DNA of 64,000 nt from Pythium myriotylum (GCA_023091665.1 JALJCQ010000009.1:3434424-3498423), one strand, 5' to 3'. Shown: positions 9,224 through 19,514, counted from the stretch's first letter. The notes: generated from the letters alone by a model not told the origin. Numbers and translations are program-made.

Positions 9224-11209
9224 TTACACTCGGTCCGAGAGCGGCGTCGAGGCCGTCGAGTAGCCCGAGTCGCCGTGGCGCAGGATCTGGATGGCCTGAT
9301 CGATGCGGATACGCGGGTTACGACCAGCGAGACGCTTGGTGAGGTTGGTGTTGGCGATGATGTCGCTGATCTTCTCCTTGGCGTTCGCGAGCGCGAAGCC
9401 CATCTTGCGGAACGCCAGCTTCTCCTGGAGATCCGAGTACACCTGCAGCGTCGTGGCGTCCAGGTCGTTCATGGCGAAGATGTCGATGACCACGCCCTTG
9501 ACGGTGATACCTTCGTGGGCGAGACGAGCGAGTTCTTCGTCGACGAAGCTCACGACGCGTTCGCAGTTGGCGAAGTAGACCGTGTTCTCGACACGCACGA
9601 CCACGACGTCGAGCAGGTGCTTGGCCTCGGTGAAGAGCTCACGGTCCACGAAGTTGCCGTTGTCGAGCTGGCCCAGGACCACGACTGGAGCGCGCTTGGT
9701 CTTCCACATGAGCCCGACAACGGACGAGGCGATCGAGGCCGCGAGGCCGTACATGACACCAAGACCGAGCGTGAGGACAAAGGACGCGGCCCAGACGTAG
9801 AACTCGTCTCGGCGCACGCGGTAGAGCCACTTGGCCTCCTTGAACTCGACGAGCGAGTAGCCGGCGACGATGATGATGGCCGAGAGCGTCGACTTGGGCA
9901 GGTAGTAGAGCGTACCAGTGAGCGTGTAGAGCGAGAGGATGATGATACCGACCGTGATGATCGAGGCGAGCTGTGTCTTGGCGTTCTGCATGTTGACAGC
10001 CGTGCGCGACATGCCACCGGTAGGCGGCATGGCGCGGAAGAAGCCGCAGATCACGCTGGCGATGCCCAGACCGAGCAGCTCCTGCTCCGTACGAATGTCC
10101 TCGCCACGCTGGATGGCGAGACGCTTGGCCATGGCAATACTCGACAAGTACACGACGACCGAGATCGTGAGCGACTTGACAACGATCGTGCCGAGCTCGC
10201 CGTCCGGGATGATGTCGCTCGTGAAGCCGTACCAGGGCTCGAGCGGCGCCGGGAAGCCACCGGGCACGTGGCCCGTGACCTTGATCTTCTTGGGACCGAG
10301 GATGTAGCCGACGATACCACCGGCGATGCAGACCATGAGCGGACCGAGATCGCAGAGCGTGCGCGCGACAAAGAGGAACCAGAGCAGCGCCTTGCTCTTG
10401 CCAGCCTGCTGGAAGAGCGGGTCTTCGTGCTCGTTGTACTGGCTGGTAGCCTCGGGCGCTGGCGTGAGGGCCACCTCGTCGCCGTCGATCTTCTTGGCCT
10501 TGGCGTCGTCCTTGAAAAGCTGCATGGCACCGACGCTCGGGAAGTAGCGCTTCTTGGTGATCTTGAGCAGGATGAGGAAGATGATGGAGAAGAGACCGAC
10601 GAGGAACGAGTGCTTCTCGACCTTGTCGATCTGCTTGAAGATCTTGTACACGGTTTGCGGAGGGAACGTGGCGTGCTTGACCGTGAGCGAGAGCCAGTTG
10701 GGCACCTGCGAGAGCATGATGAGGAAGCCGCCGGCCGAGATGAAGCCGCCCATGACTGGACGCGAGAAGAAGTCGGCGACCTGGCTAAGGTTCAGGAAGC
10801 GAACCAGCAGCAGGATGAGGCCAATGATGAACGAGGTGAAGATGCCGGTCGCGATACGTTCTTTCTCGCTCTCAATGTGGTTGAGCGACGATCCAACCAG
10901 AAGACTCACTTCCGAGCCACTGGCGACCGAGAGCACGGTCGACGAGCCGAGCAACGCGTACACCAGCGGTGCCGTGGCAGCCGTGTAGAGCCCGTTCTCG
11001 GGTCGCACGTGCATGATGCCAGCAAGTGAGACTTCCTGCGGGATGAGCATCATGGCGACCGTGATACCGGCCGCGATGTCGAACTTGAGGTTGCTCATCT
11101 TGTACTTGGGCATCCACTCGAGGATCGGGAAGATGTCCTTGACTTTCTGCGCCGTGGTCTTCTGCAGCGGCACGACAGGCCCGCGCGGCTCAGGCTGGTG
11201 GAAAGCCAT
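9224..11209 (-). CDS. SulP/SLC26-family anion transporter 1
   Basis: An intronless 661-residue SulP permease. The N-terminal cytosolic part (FPILEWMPKYK) leads into the membrane domain, with FDIAAGITVAMMLIPQEVSL, the GLYTAATAPLVYALLGSS block and many further hydrophobic helices to about residue 480. A C-terminal STAS domain at about 500-630 contains VVVLGQLDNGNFVDRELFTE and the GVVIDIFAMNDLDATTLQV core. The family moves sulfate, bicarbonate, chloride or related anions across membranes; substrate cannot be read from sequence. The start is supported by alignment with its two neighbours, whose proteins begin at the same point. It is the most downstream of three same-strand copies and shares blocks of identical DNA with the second. 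Confidence 0.93.
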   Translation of the reverse strand: MAFHQPEPRGPVVPLQKTTAQKVKDIFPILEWMPKYKMSNLKFDIAAGITVAMMLIPQEVSLAGIMHVRPENGLYTAATAPLVYALLGSSTVLSVASGSEVSLLVGSSLNHIESEKERIATGIFTSFIIGLILLLVRFLNLSQVADFFSRPVMGGFISAGGFLIMLSQVPNWLSLTVKHATFPPQTVYKIFKQIDKVEKHSFLVGLFSIIFLILLKITKKRYFPSVGAMQLFKDDAKAKKIDGDEVALTPAPEATSQYNEHEDPLFQQAGKSKALLWFLFVARTLCDLGPLMVCIAGGIVGYILGPKKIKVTGHVPGGFPAPLEPWYGFTSDIIPDGELGTIVVKSLTISVVVYLSSIAMAKRLAIQRGEDIRTEQELLGLGIASVICGFFRAMPPTGGMSRTAVNMQNAKTQLASIITVGIIILSLYTLTGTLYYLPKSTLSAIIIVAGYSLVEFKEAKWLYRVRRDEFYVWAASFVLTLGLGVMYGLAASIASSVVGLMWKTKRAPVVVLGQLDNGNFVDRELFTEAKHLLDVVVVRVENTVYFANCERVVSFVDEELARLAHEGITVKGVVIDIFAMNDLDATTLQVYSDLQEKLAFRKMGFALANAKEKISDIIANTNLTKRLAGRNPRIRIDQAIQILRHGDSGYSTASTPLSDRV

Positions 11210-11276
11210 GGCTGGAGAGATCTGGGAGGCAGGAGAAGAAAGCGCTGGAATCCGAGTGTCGAGGCCGAAGCGAATC

Positions 11277-11289
11277 CGCGAGTGAGCAA
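11277..11289 (-). promoter_or_regulatory. Putative initiator of SulP1
   Basis: Minus strand reads TTGCTCACTCGCG, identical to a block at the same distance upstream of SulP3 (68 and 64 bp from the ATG). It resembles the oomycete initiator core (GCTCATTY-like). The transcription start is inferred, not shown. Confidence 0.45.
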
Positions 11290-11350
11290 TCTGAGCTCAC
11301 TGTTCTCTCGCGTTGGAGGCTGGGAACCGGCGAGCGATCGTGGATGTTCC

Positions 11351-11364
11351 GTGCCGCTTCTAGG
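11351..11364 (-). promoter_or_regulatory. SulP promoter block (GTGCCGCYTCTAGG)
   Basis: Plus strand GTGCCGCTTCTAGG, 142 bp upstream of the ATG, recurs with one or two changes upstream of SulP2 (14993) and SulP3 (18418). Confidence 0.4.
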
Positions 11365-11658
11365 CCCGTTACTTTAGTCGAGGGCGCATGGAGGAGGAAG
11401 CAGCAGAGCCAGGCGTCCATCCCACAAGTCGACGTCGTGGGATTGGCTGCAAGGCGTCCAATGGAGACCGTGGATTCAAGCGAGTCAATGCCCCGAGAGC
11501 GGCAGGCCGGTCGAGGGCAAGTTAGAAATTGACAGTAGAAACCGCATTCCGTTCTCACAATGTCTTCAAGTTTGTATACGACAGATTTTCAGCCAATGCG
11601 AAGGTGAGACCGTCCGAGAAATTAACCAATCCACTTCGGATTAAAGATGGCTACATTT

Positions 11659-11674
11659 GGTTTCATTGGTCGGA
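11659..11674 (-). promoter_or_regulatory. CCAAT-type upstream element of SulP1
   Basis: Plus strand ggtttcattggtcgga (minus: TCCGACCAATGAAACC) is perfectly repeated upstream of SulP2 at 15274-15289, and its core recurs upstream of SulP3. Weaker similarity extends about 12 bp further in the first two copies. Confidence 0.5.
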
Positions 11675-12825
11675 CCTGCTCACCCAATCACGAGCTCGTG
11701 CTGGGCATCGTCAACCGTGACGCCGCCCTGTTTCCCGAGCTCCTCCTCGGCGAGAGGAGTCTCCACTGGCGACTAACGGACCGGCGCGTCGAGGGTCAGA
11801 CGGCGTGGAGATTTGCAACGCTGCGATTGGGTCTTCCGCCTCTCGTGCCCAGGCGAGAACGGAACGTAGATGGGCTAGCGTGCTTAGCCTGACGCCACCT
11901 CCGGCCAGAGGCCGTTGCGGCGTTGGATCGAGAGCTGGACTGATCGCAGTTCGCGGGTTCTTGGTTTCTGATCGGGCAGGGGCAACGCCGAGAAGCGGAA
12001 CGTTTCGCGCGACTTGCACCTGCGGGAGACCAAGGGCCGATCTGGATTGGAGCCAGCCCGAGAGAACGGGCTGGAGTTGCCCAGGGTAAGTCGCTACTGG
12101 CCAGGCCCGGGCAGACAGGGGGGCTGTGTGGAGGCAAAATTGCCTTGATCAGAGCTCGATCCTGAAGAGCACATATGGAATCCCAACTCGCTCCCGTCAC
12201 AGAAGTCCCGGCCATAAACCACCTCCTCAATCCAAGAGACGATGACTTTTCGAAGGGTAGGTCTATTGGATTTAGTGGAGCCTCTTTCCTGGTGAGGCTG
12301 CTTCGTGTTCTCTACTGTACACAATGACGGCGGTTTGTCTCTCTGAAACTGATAAATGGATCGAATCCTGAGTGGACTGGTGTGAAGTAACTCTCACTAG
12401 TGCTGGGGTCCATGTCCGTGGCTGTCAATTGTTTGTGGCTGTGAGTGGGCCCCACTCTCTGATCATCACCAAGCAACATCATTCAGCAACATCACTCGGC
12501 AACAGCAATCAGCTGAACGCCTTGCAATCAGCACCAATAGCATCGGCATCATCAACGAACACACCCCTGCGACTCATTCAGCACCGCATCAACACGATCG
12601 TCGCTCCAGATTGGATACTGGCCCAGACACATCATTTGCACAAATGCCCCCCCCCCCCCCCCCCCCTCCATGTTTTCATGTTCCCACATAGCAGAGGATT
12701 TGAACTACCCTTCTAATCTGTTGCAGACCGGAACATGTAGCAAATCCACGAGACGTGGTCCTAGTTCGAGATTTGTGGGATGTATTGTAACTTAGCAACG
12801 ATTAGAGAAAATAAGACCCATCTAT

Positions 12826-14901
12826 CTACACCGAGGCACTGGCGTTGTCGGACGATGGCGACGTCGACGTTGACGCGATGAAGTGGGCGTTACGGAGGTA
12901 GCGGATAGCGTCCTCGATCTGGATGCGTGGGTTGCAGCCCGCGAGCCGCTTGATGAGGTTCGTCGACGCGATGATGTCGTGCACTTTGCCCTTTGCGTTC
13001 GCAAGAGCAAAGCCGATCTTACGGAACGCCAGCTTCTCCTGGAGATCCGAGTACACCTGCAGCGTCGTAGCGTCCAGATCGTTCATGGCGAAGATGTCGA
13101 TGACCACACCCTTGACCGTGATGCCTTCGTGGGCGAGACGAGCCAGTTCTTCATCCACAAAGCTCACGACGCGTTCGCAGTTGGCAAAGTAGATCGTGTT
13201 CTCGACACGAAGCACAACGACATCGAGAAGGTGACGAGCCTCCGTATACATTTCACGATCAACAAAGTTGCCGTTGTCGAGCTGACCGAGGATCACAACC
13301 GGCGCACGCTTGGTCTTCCACATGAGCCCGACCACGGACGATGCGATCGAGGCCGCGAGGCCGTACATGACACCAAGACCGAGCGTGAGAATGAACGAGG
13401 CGAGCCACACCCAGAACTCATCGCGACGAACGCGGTAGAGCCACTTGGCCTCCTTGAACTCGACGAGCGCATAGCCCGCGACGATGATGATGGCCGAAAG
13501 TGATGACTTCGGCAGGTAGTACAGTGTGCTTGTCAGCGTGTAGAGCGAGAGGATGATGATAAAGACGGTGATGATCGACGCCAACTGGGTCTTGGCGTTC
13601 TGGAGGTTCACGGCGGTACGTGACATGCCACCGGTGGGAGGCATCGCGCGGAAAAATCCGCAGACCACGCTCGCCACACCGAGACCAAGCAGCTCCTGGT
13701 CGGTACGAATGTCCTCACCACGCTGGATGGCGAGACGCTTTGCCATGGCAATACTGGTGAGGTACACAACCACAGCGATCGTGAGCGACTTCACGAGAAT
13801 CGTGCCGAGCTCACCGTCCGGGATGATGCCTTCGTTGAAACCATACCACGGGACTTGCGGCGATGGGAAGCCACCAGGCACGTGGCCCGTGAGCTTGATC
13901 TTCTTGGGACCGAGAGCGTAGCCGACGATGCCGCCAAAAATGCAGACCATGAGCGGACCGAGATCGCAGAGCGTGCGTGCGAGGAAGTAGAACCAGAGCA
14001 TGGTCTTGTTCTTGGGCGCACTCTTCGGGACCGAGTCGTCGTTGGCGGCACGCTCAGCGTTCATGCTCACGTACTGCGCGTCGGAGAGCGAGAAACCATG
14101 GCCGTTGTGCTGCGCGCCGACGTCCGGCACGGGCGTCAGGATCTCCTCACTGGCGCCGTCCACCTTTTTGGCTGGTGCGTCGTCGCTGAAGAGGTTGGAG
14201 AGCACGGGGCGAGGGAAGCACCGCTTCTTGATGATCTTGAGCAGGATGAGGAAGATGATGGAGAAGAGACCGACGAGGAACGAGTTCTTCTCAACCTTGT
14301 CGATGTGCTGAAAGATCTTGTAGACCGTCTGAGGTGGGAAGGTCGCGTGCTCAACCTTGATGGAGAGCCAGTTGGGCACTTGCGAGAGCATGATGAGGAA
14401 GCCGCCGGCCGAGATGAAGCCGCCCATGACTGGACGCGAGAAGAAGTCGGCGACCTGGCTAAGGTTCAGGAAGCGAACCAGCAAGAGAATCATGCCGATG
14501 ATGAAGGCCGTGAAAATACCGGTCGCGATGCGTTCTTTTTCACTGTCGATGTGGTTGAGCGACGATCCAACCAGAAGACTCACTTCCGAGCCACTGGCCA
14601 CCGAGAGCACCGTCGAAGAACCGAAAAGAGCATACACCAACGGTGCCGTGGCGGCCGTGTAGAGTCCGTTCTCGGGTCGCACGTGCATGATGCCAGCGAG
14701 CGAGACTTCCTGCGGGATGAGCATCATGGCGACCGTGATACCGGCCGCGATGTCGAACTTGAGGTTGCTCATCTTGTAGCGCGGGAGCCAGTGAAGAATG
14801 GGGAAGACGTCCTTGGTCTTTTGCCACGGCGAGCGCTTGAGCGGCGTGACGGGGCCTCGGTACTCGATGGGAGCCGTCGACGGCCCATGGTGGAGACTCA
14901 T
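12826..14901 (-). CDS. SulP/SLC26-family anion transporter 2
   Basis: An intronless 691-residue paralogue of the gene at 9224, with the same membrane domain and STAS tail. It has a longer cytosolic insertion after the first half of the transporter (PVPDVGAQHNGHGFSLSDAQ, about residues 260-310), shared with SulP3 but shorter in SulP1. The start is the ATG at 14901 (MSLHHGPSTAPIEY), aligned with the starts of both neighbours. The frame is open further upstream only from a GTG, which is not a credible eukaryotic start. Long stretches match SulP1 exactly at DNA level while others are diverged, which suggests gene conversion. Transported anion unknown. Confidence 0.93.
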   Translation of the reverse strand: MSLHHGPSTAPIEYRGPVTPLKRSPWQKTKDVFPILHWLPRYKMSNLKFDIAAGITVAMMLIPQEVSLAGIMHVRPENGLYTAATAPLVYALFGSSTVLSVASGSEVSLLVGSSLNHIDSEKERIATGIFTAFIIGMILLLVRFLNLSQVADFFSRPVMGGFISAGGFLIMLSQVPNWLSIKVEHATFPPQTVYKIFQHIDKVEKNSFLVGLFSIIFLILLKIIKKRCFPRPVLSNLFSDDAPAKKVDGASEEILTPVPDVGAQHNGHGFSLSDAQYVSMNAERAANDDSVPKSAPKNKTMLWFYFLARTLCDLGPLMVCIFGGIVGYALGPKKIKLTGHVPGGFPSPQVPWYGFNEGIIPDGELGTILVKSLTIAVVVYLTSIAMAKRLAIQRGEDIRTDQELLGLGVASVVCGFFRAMPPTGGMSRTAVNLQNAKTQLASIITVFIIILSLYTLTSTLYYLPKSSLSAIIIVAGYALVEFKEAKWLYRVRRDEFWVWLASFILTLGLGVMYGLAASIASSVVGLMWKTKRAPVVILGQLDNGNFVDREMYTEARHLLDVVVLRVENTIYFANCERVVSFVDEELARLAHEGITVKGVVIDIFAMNDLDATTLQVYSDLQEKLAFRKIGFALANAKGKVHDIIASTNLIKRLAGCNPRIQIEDAIRYLRNAHFIASTSTSPSSDNASASV

Positions 14902-14992
14902 GGTTGCCGAGGGGGGATCTCCAAGGGATCTCACTTGAGTCCGGCGCGCCACTTGCAGGAATGGACGTTGCGAGGAGGAGCCTTTTAGTCTC

Positions 14993-15006
14993 GTGCCGCC
15001 TCTCGG
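14993..15006 (-). promoter_or_regulatory. SulP promoter block (SulP2 copy)
   Basis: Plus strand GTGCCGCCTCTCGG, 92 bp upstream of the SulP2 ATG, matches the block at 11351 with two changes. Confidence 0.4.
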
Positions 15007-15273
15007 GTCCGGAGGGTGGAGAGGCGGAAGGGCGTGGCGTTGTTGGCCGAGGGCCCGGAGGGGATTGGCCCTGCAAGAACCAATCAGACCTGCTCACGAG
15101 ATCGTGTCAAAATGGCGACAATGGCAGAGTGATGGTCGCCTGTGACATCGTTCGATTTCGAAAGCATGATCACGGACCTTGGAATTTGTATCGAGGGGAT
15201 TTATAGCCAATGGGAGTGCGGGAATGCGGGAATTTCAACCAATGGAAAGAGGAAGAGAGGAATGGCTTCAGAT

Positions 15274-15289
15274 GGTTTCATTGGTCGGA
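15274..15289 (-). promoter_or_regulatory. CCAAT-type upstream element of SulP2
   Basis: Exact 16-bp match (ggtttcattggtcgga) to the element at 11659, 373 bp upstream of the SulP2 ATG and in the same orientation. Confidence 0.5.
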
Positions 15290-15938
15290 GGAAACAACCA
15301 ATCAAATCGATGGAATCGCATGTGTCAATGTAGCCATGTTGGAACGGACCCCATTGTACTACCGTATTGAGGCATGCGCTCCGTGGCCGTGAGCAGCATT
15401 GCCATTGGGCGTGTTCAGCGGCTCGTAGCGGTGACCAACCGCCCACAATCTGAACCCAAGTCGTTCGAATAAGACGGAGGAGTTTGGCTGTGCACTGGAC
15501 AGTTGTCGGCTGCCACGCTACGAAAGCGAGAAATGACGCGGTGGCGTGGCCGGCGCTGCAGCTGACCACACGACCGTGGCGGCTGCCAACGCGGAGAAAG
15601 GAGCGTTCCGCAAACGATGCCTCCTCCAAGACACTTGCCCACTCGAAGTTTGCACTCGCCTGGGTGTTCTTGTATGTATCCCCAGGAGTCTGATGTGGAG
15701 AGTGAGGAGTGGGCCGGAGCAGGATTTTCTTCCCAAGGAGAGAATAGACGCGATATGCCTAGACCCGGAATGTGTTAGTCGAGAAGTGTGCTCTTCTTCC
15801 GTTCTGGTTCTAGGGAGGTGCCCTAGAAGCCGAATGTTCTTCAACGAATCGCGCATCTTCCGAGCAGTTGAAAGCGTGGCCTGATGAGTGGAAGGAAGTG
15901 AGTACTGTACTGTAGTTACAGCGGTGAGAATAAGATGA

Positions 15939-16012
15939 GATTTCCATTCTAGCAACTTTTTACATTCTGACGATGGGATTCCGTTCTAGGAGCTTTTTAC
16001 GTTTCGACGATG
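15939..16012. repeat. Two-copy imperfect 37-bp tandem repeat
   Basis: 15939-15976 and 15977-16012 align with a handful of changes, sharing TTCTAG, CTTTTTAC and GACGATG. No function is evident. Confidence 0.6.
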
Positions 16013-16225
16013 TTGAGGAAGTCGTTTTTTGTATTGCTTCCAGTCTTCATGGCAGTCGCTGCAGGCCCCACTGTTACATTCTAACCTCCAAAACTTGTGC
16101 AAGGGAGATAAGAATATTTAGAGCGTTGAAAGTATAGACACCGTCCCACTGGATTTTTGCGAAAACATGTCAACACTCGGGGGACGCACTGCAACTACTA
16201 CTAGGAATGCACACTCGAGCAAACT

Positions 16226-18295
16226 TTAAACAGCATTCACGACGTGATCAGACGACGCCGGCGACGTTGACGTCGACGTGAGAGTGATCTGGTTGCGGAA
16301 GAACCGCACGGCGTCGTCGATGCGGATGCGTGGGTTGTGGCCCGCGAGCCGCTTGATGAGGTTCGTCGACGCGATGATGTCGTTGACCTTGCCCTTGGCG
16401 CCGGCCAGAGCGAAGCCAATCTTACGGAACGCCAGCTTCTCTTGGAGATCCGAGTACACCTGCAGCGTCGTGGCGTCCAGGTCGTTCATGGCAAAGATGT
16501 CGATGACCACGCCCTTGACCGTGATACCTTCGTGAGCAAGACGAGCGAGCTCGTCGTCCACGAACGTGACCACACGCTCGCAGTTCGCGAAGTAGACCGT
16601 GTTCTCGACGCGAAGCACGACAACATCGAGCAGGTGCTTGGCCTCCGTGAAGAGCTCACGGTCGACGTAGTTGCCGTTGTCGAGTTGGCCGAGGATCACA
16701 ACTGGCGCGCGCTTGGTCTTCCACATGAGGCCCACGATCGACGTCACGATAGACGCGAAAAGGCCGTACATGACACCAAGACCGAGCGTGAGGATGAACG
16801 AAGCCGTCCACACCCAGAACTCGTCGCGACGCACACGGTAGAGCCACTTGGCCTCACGGAACTCCACCAGAGCCCAACCAGCGACAATGATGATGGCTGC
16901 GAGCGAGGCCTTGGGTAAGTAGTAAAGTGTACCGGTTAGCGTGTAGAGCGAGAGGATGATAATGGCGACCGTGATGATGGACGCGAGCTGCGTCTTGGCG
17001 TTTTGGAGGTTCACAGCAGTACGGGACATGCCACCGGTCGGAGGCATGGCCTTGAAGAAACTGGCGACCAAGTTGGCGATACCGAGACCAAGCAGCTCCT
17101 GGTCCGTGCGGATGTCCTCGCCTCGCAAGATAGCCAGACGCTTGGCCATGGCGATACTAGTGAGGTATACGACCACCGAGATCGTCAACGACTTCCACAA
17201 GATCGTGCCAAGCTCGCTGTCCGGGATGATATCCTCGTTGAAGCCGTACCACGGGACCTTGGGGGACGGGAAACCACCGGGCACGTGGCCAGTGAGCTTG
17301 ATCTTCTTCGGACCGAGAGCGTAGCCGACGATGCCGCCGACGATACAAACCATGAGCGGACCGAGGTCGCAGAGCGTACCAGCGATGAACCAGAGCTGCG
17401 AGCCAACTTTGCCCTTGGGAGCGATTTTCGGGTGGGCCTCATCCTCGGCATGCATGGTCTGGTACTGAGCGTCGGTGAGCGAGAAGCCGTGGCCGTTGTG
17501 AGCGTCGGGCACAGGTGTCTGGATGTCGCCGGCGCCATCGGCCTTCTTGGCTGGCGCGTCGTCGTTGAAGAGGTTCATGAGCGACGGTCCGCGGAAGTAC
17601 CGCTTCTTGAGAACGCGAAGCAGCGCGAGGAAGATGATGGAGAAGAGACCGACGAGAAAGGCGTGCTTTTCCACTTTTTTGATCTGCTTGAAGATCTTGT
17701 AGACCGTCTGGGGCGGGAAAGTCGCGTGTTCGACAGTGACTGAGAGCCAGCTCGGCACCTGCGAGAGCATGATGAGAAGGCCACCGGCCGAGATGAAACC
17801 ACCCATGACGGGGCGCGAGAAGAAGTCGGCGATCTGGCTCAAGTTCAGGAAGCGCACCAGCAGCAAGATGAGACTGATGATGAAAGCCGTGAAGATACCG
17901 GTCGCGATACGTTCCTGCTCGCTCTTGATGTGGTTCAAGGCCGAGCCGACGAGCAGACTCACTTCCGAGCCACTGGCCACCGAGAGCACGGTCGACGAGC
18001 CGAAGAGCGCGTAGATGAACGGCGCCGTCGCGGCCGTGTAGAGCCCGTTCTCCGGTCGCACGTGCATGATGTTGGCAAGCGAGACTTCCTGCGGGATGAG
18101 CATCATGGCGACCGTGATGCCGGCGGCGATGTCAAACTTGAGGTTCTCGCGCTTGTAGTTGGGCAGCCAGTGGAGAATGGGGAAGATGTCCTTGACGCGC
18201 TGGTGGAACGTGCGCTTGAGCGGCGTGACGGGCCCACGGCGCTCGACGAGCGCCGCGTCGGCGCCCGTGGCCGAGGCGCGTTGGTGGAGAGTCAT
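16226..18295 (-). CDS. SulP/SLC26-family anion transporter 3
   Basis: An intronless 689-residue SulP permease with STAS tail, the most upstream and most diverged of the three tandem copies. It shares QEVSLANIMHVRPENGLYTA, the membrane helices, the cytosolic insertion with HNGHGFSLTDAQ, and the STAS core VVIDIFAMNDLDATTLQV. The start at 18295 (MTLHQRASATG) aligns with MAFHQPEP of SulP1 and MSLHHGPS of SulP2. An in-frame ATG at 18409 would add 38 residues, but it lies upstream of the initiator-like block at 18359-18371 shared with SulP1, so it is probably outside the transcript. Anion specificity is not readable. Confidence 0.92.
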   Translation of the reverse strand: MTLHQRASATGADAALVERRGPVTPLKRTFHQRVKDIFPILHWLPNYKRENLKFDIAAGITVAMMLIPQEVSLANIMHVRPENGLYTAATAPFIYALFGSSTVLSVASGSEVSLLVGSALNHIKSEQERIATGIFTAFIISLILLLVRFLNLSQIADFFSRPVMGGFISAGGLLIMLSQVPSWLSVTVEHATFPPQTVYKIFKQIKKVEKHAFLVGLFSIIFLALLRVLKKRYFRGPSLMNLFNDDAPAKKADGAGDIQTPVPDAHNGHGFSLTDAQYQTMHAEDEAHPKIAPKGKVGSQLWFIAGTLCDLGPLMVCIVGGIVGYALGPKKIKLTGHVPGGFPSPKVPWYGFNEDIIPDSELGTILWKSLTISVVVYLTSIAMAKRLAILRGEDIRTDQELLGLGIANLVASFFKAMPPTGGMSRTAVNLQNAKTQLASIITVAIIILSLYTLTGTLYYLPKASLAAIIIVAGWALVEFREAKWLYRVRRDEFWVWTASFILTLGLGVMYGLFASIVTSIVGLMWKTKRAPVVILGQLDNGNYVDRELFTEAKHLLDVVVLRVENTVYFANCERVVTFVDDELARLAHEGITVKGVVIDIFAMNDLDATTLQVYSDLQEKLAFRKIGFALAGAKGKVNDIIASTNLIKRLAGHNPRIRIDDAVRFFRNQITLTSTSTSPASSDHVVNAV

Positions 18296-18358
18296 GGCGA
18301 GGAGCTGCGAGCGCTCGGTGGGTCGCTGGATGGTCGCGTGCGCGGGCCGAGGGAAAAG

Positions 18359-18371
18359 CGCGAGTGAGCAA
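18359..18371 (-). promoter_or_regulatory. Putative initiator of SulP3
   Basis: Minus strand TTGCTCACTCGCG is identical to the SulP1 block, 64 bp upstream of the chosen ATG. This placement argues for the 18295 start. Confidence 0.45.
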
Positions 18372-18417
18372 CTGAGGTTAAAGAGCAGATCCGTGGACCC
18401 GTGCAGCATGCGTGGGT

Positions 18418-18431
18418 GTCCCGCCTCTAGG
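18418..18431 (-). promoter_or_regulatory. SulP promoter block (SulP3 copy)
   Basis: Plus strand GTCCCGCCTCTAGG, 123 bp upstream of the ATG, is the third copy of the block at 11351 and 14993. Confidence 0.4.
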
Positions 18432-18682
18432 CGGGGCGATCTCGGAACCGGACCATCTCACCTGCACGGCGCTGTGGGCGAGAGCGGCGCGGCGGATTGG
18501 CTGCCGGCGAGCCAATGAGCAGCTCCATTCGCCTGCTGTCAACACTAGCGGAACTCATGCGAGTCTCAGCCACTTGTGCATAAACGAGGCGAACTTATAC
18601 CGGTCCATGGGTGTTTCCACCAATGGGAGGCGTCGAGGGTGGCTTATCCACCAATGAGCAGCGGTCGACTACCGATGCTAGT

Positions 18683-18696
18683 AGTTTCATTGGTCG
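18683..18696 (-). promoter_or_regulatory. CCAAT-type upstream element of SulP3
   Basis: Plus strand agtttcattggtcg matches 13 of 14 positions of the SulP1/SulP2 element and lies at a similar distance (388 bp) from the ATG. Confidence 0.45.
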
Positions 18697-19514
18697 CTGG
18701 GCAGCCATGTCGTCCCGCCAATCGCCGCGCGAAGCGAGGCTGCGTCAGTGAGACGAGGAGCGCATCCTCCTCGTCCCGGCTCCAGTCTCGGGCCAGCAGC
18801 GGCCGTTTGGGGTCAGCGGCGTCGGGATGGACTCGGGCTTCTTTGAGGGCTCCTGGCTCTGCGTGGGGGCGGCGAGCAGCTCCCATTGGCCGCTCGTCGG
18901 CTTCTCAGGGCGGAGAGTAGCAGGCGTCTGGCCCCCCCAGCTCGTTCTTTCCTCGCTCGACAAGTCGCTCTACATACACGAGTCCATCGCCCTCGCCACT
19001 GGCATCAGCCCAGTGGACTTGGTTCCTAGAAGATGCTGGGTGTGGAGTACCGGTAACTGGACTGGCTGGACGACAGTGCTCTATGCAGAAAGCAACGGGG
19101 TGTGTCTTTGTTCCGCCACGTCTTCCTTCCAACCGAGTGGCCAGGAAGCGATCTTCCCACGTCTGAGATGTGGAGCTCGTCTTGGGCACCACGGTCTCGC
19201 GTGAAGAGCTGATCAGAGAGCGATGTCGTCGACGGCAGATGAGCGAGCTGCGTTTTTAGTCTACGAAGGAAGCGTGTGCATTCTGGTTCTAAGCTGGCCA
19301 GCCCTGGAGGCGGGATGGTCGCCGCCTCGAAAGTGTAGGCTCGCGGCTCCAGCCAGTCAGCGCGCGCGTCCGCGACGACGTGGCCAGCTATAATATCACG
19401 CAATCGCTGTGCTTTCCCAGCATCCCACACTGTGCGGGACAGGCCTGAAGCGAGAGACGCGAGTCTCCCGTCGCCGATGATCGTGGCAGCGTCGGGTGGC
19501 GCAACCAGGCGAAG

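Larger units (their letters stand above)
11210..12825. other. Intergenic region between SulP1 and SulP2
   Basis: The part nearest 11209 is the SulP1 promoter, with several blocks shared with SulP2 and SulP3. A run of 20 C lies at 12647-12666, and short GCAACATCA(C/T)TC-like repeats lie at about 12470-12530. No gene is supported. Confidence 0.55.
14902..16225. other. Intergenic region between SulP2 and SulP3
   Basis: It contains the SulP2 promoter blocks, CCAAT boxes near 15210 and 15237, and a two-copy imperfect repeat of about 37 bp at 15939-16012 (TTCTAG...CTTTTTAC...CGACGATG). No gene is supported. Confidence 0.55.
18296..19514. other. Intergenic region upstream of SulP3
   Basis: It carries the SulP3 promoter blocks and several CCAAT/ATTGG boxes (about 18494, 18513, 18620, 18652, 18689). 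Open frames at 18827-19204 (+) and 19026-19430 (-) have no recognisable domain and are not called. Confidence 0.5.

Noticed and set aside
9275..11029. Long plus-strand open frame of 584 residues opposite SulP1
   Set aside because: GC-rich antisense shadow of a clear transporter gene; its Asp/Glu/Arg/His-rich composition is typical of such shadows.
18296..18409. N-terminal extension of SulP3 from the ATG at 18409
   Set aside because: Absent from both paralogues and upstream of the initiator-like block shared with SulP1.
18827..19204. 125-residue plus-strand open frame
   Set aside because: No domain or paralogue was recognised and it lies in promoter-rich DNA upstream of SulP3.
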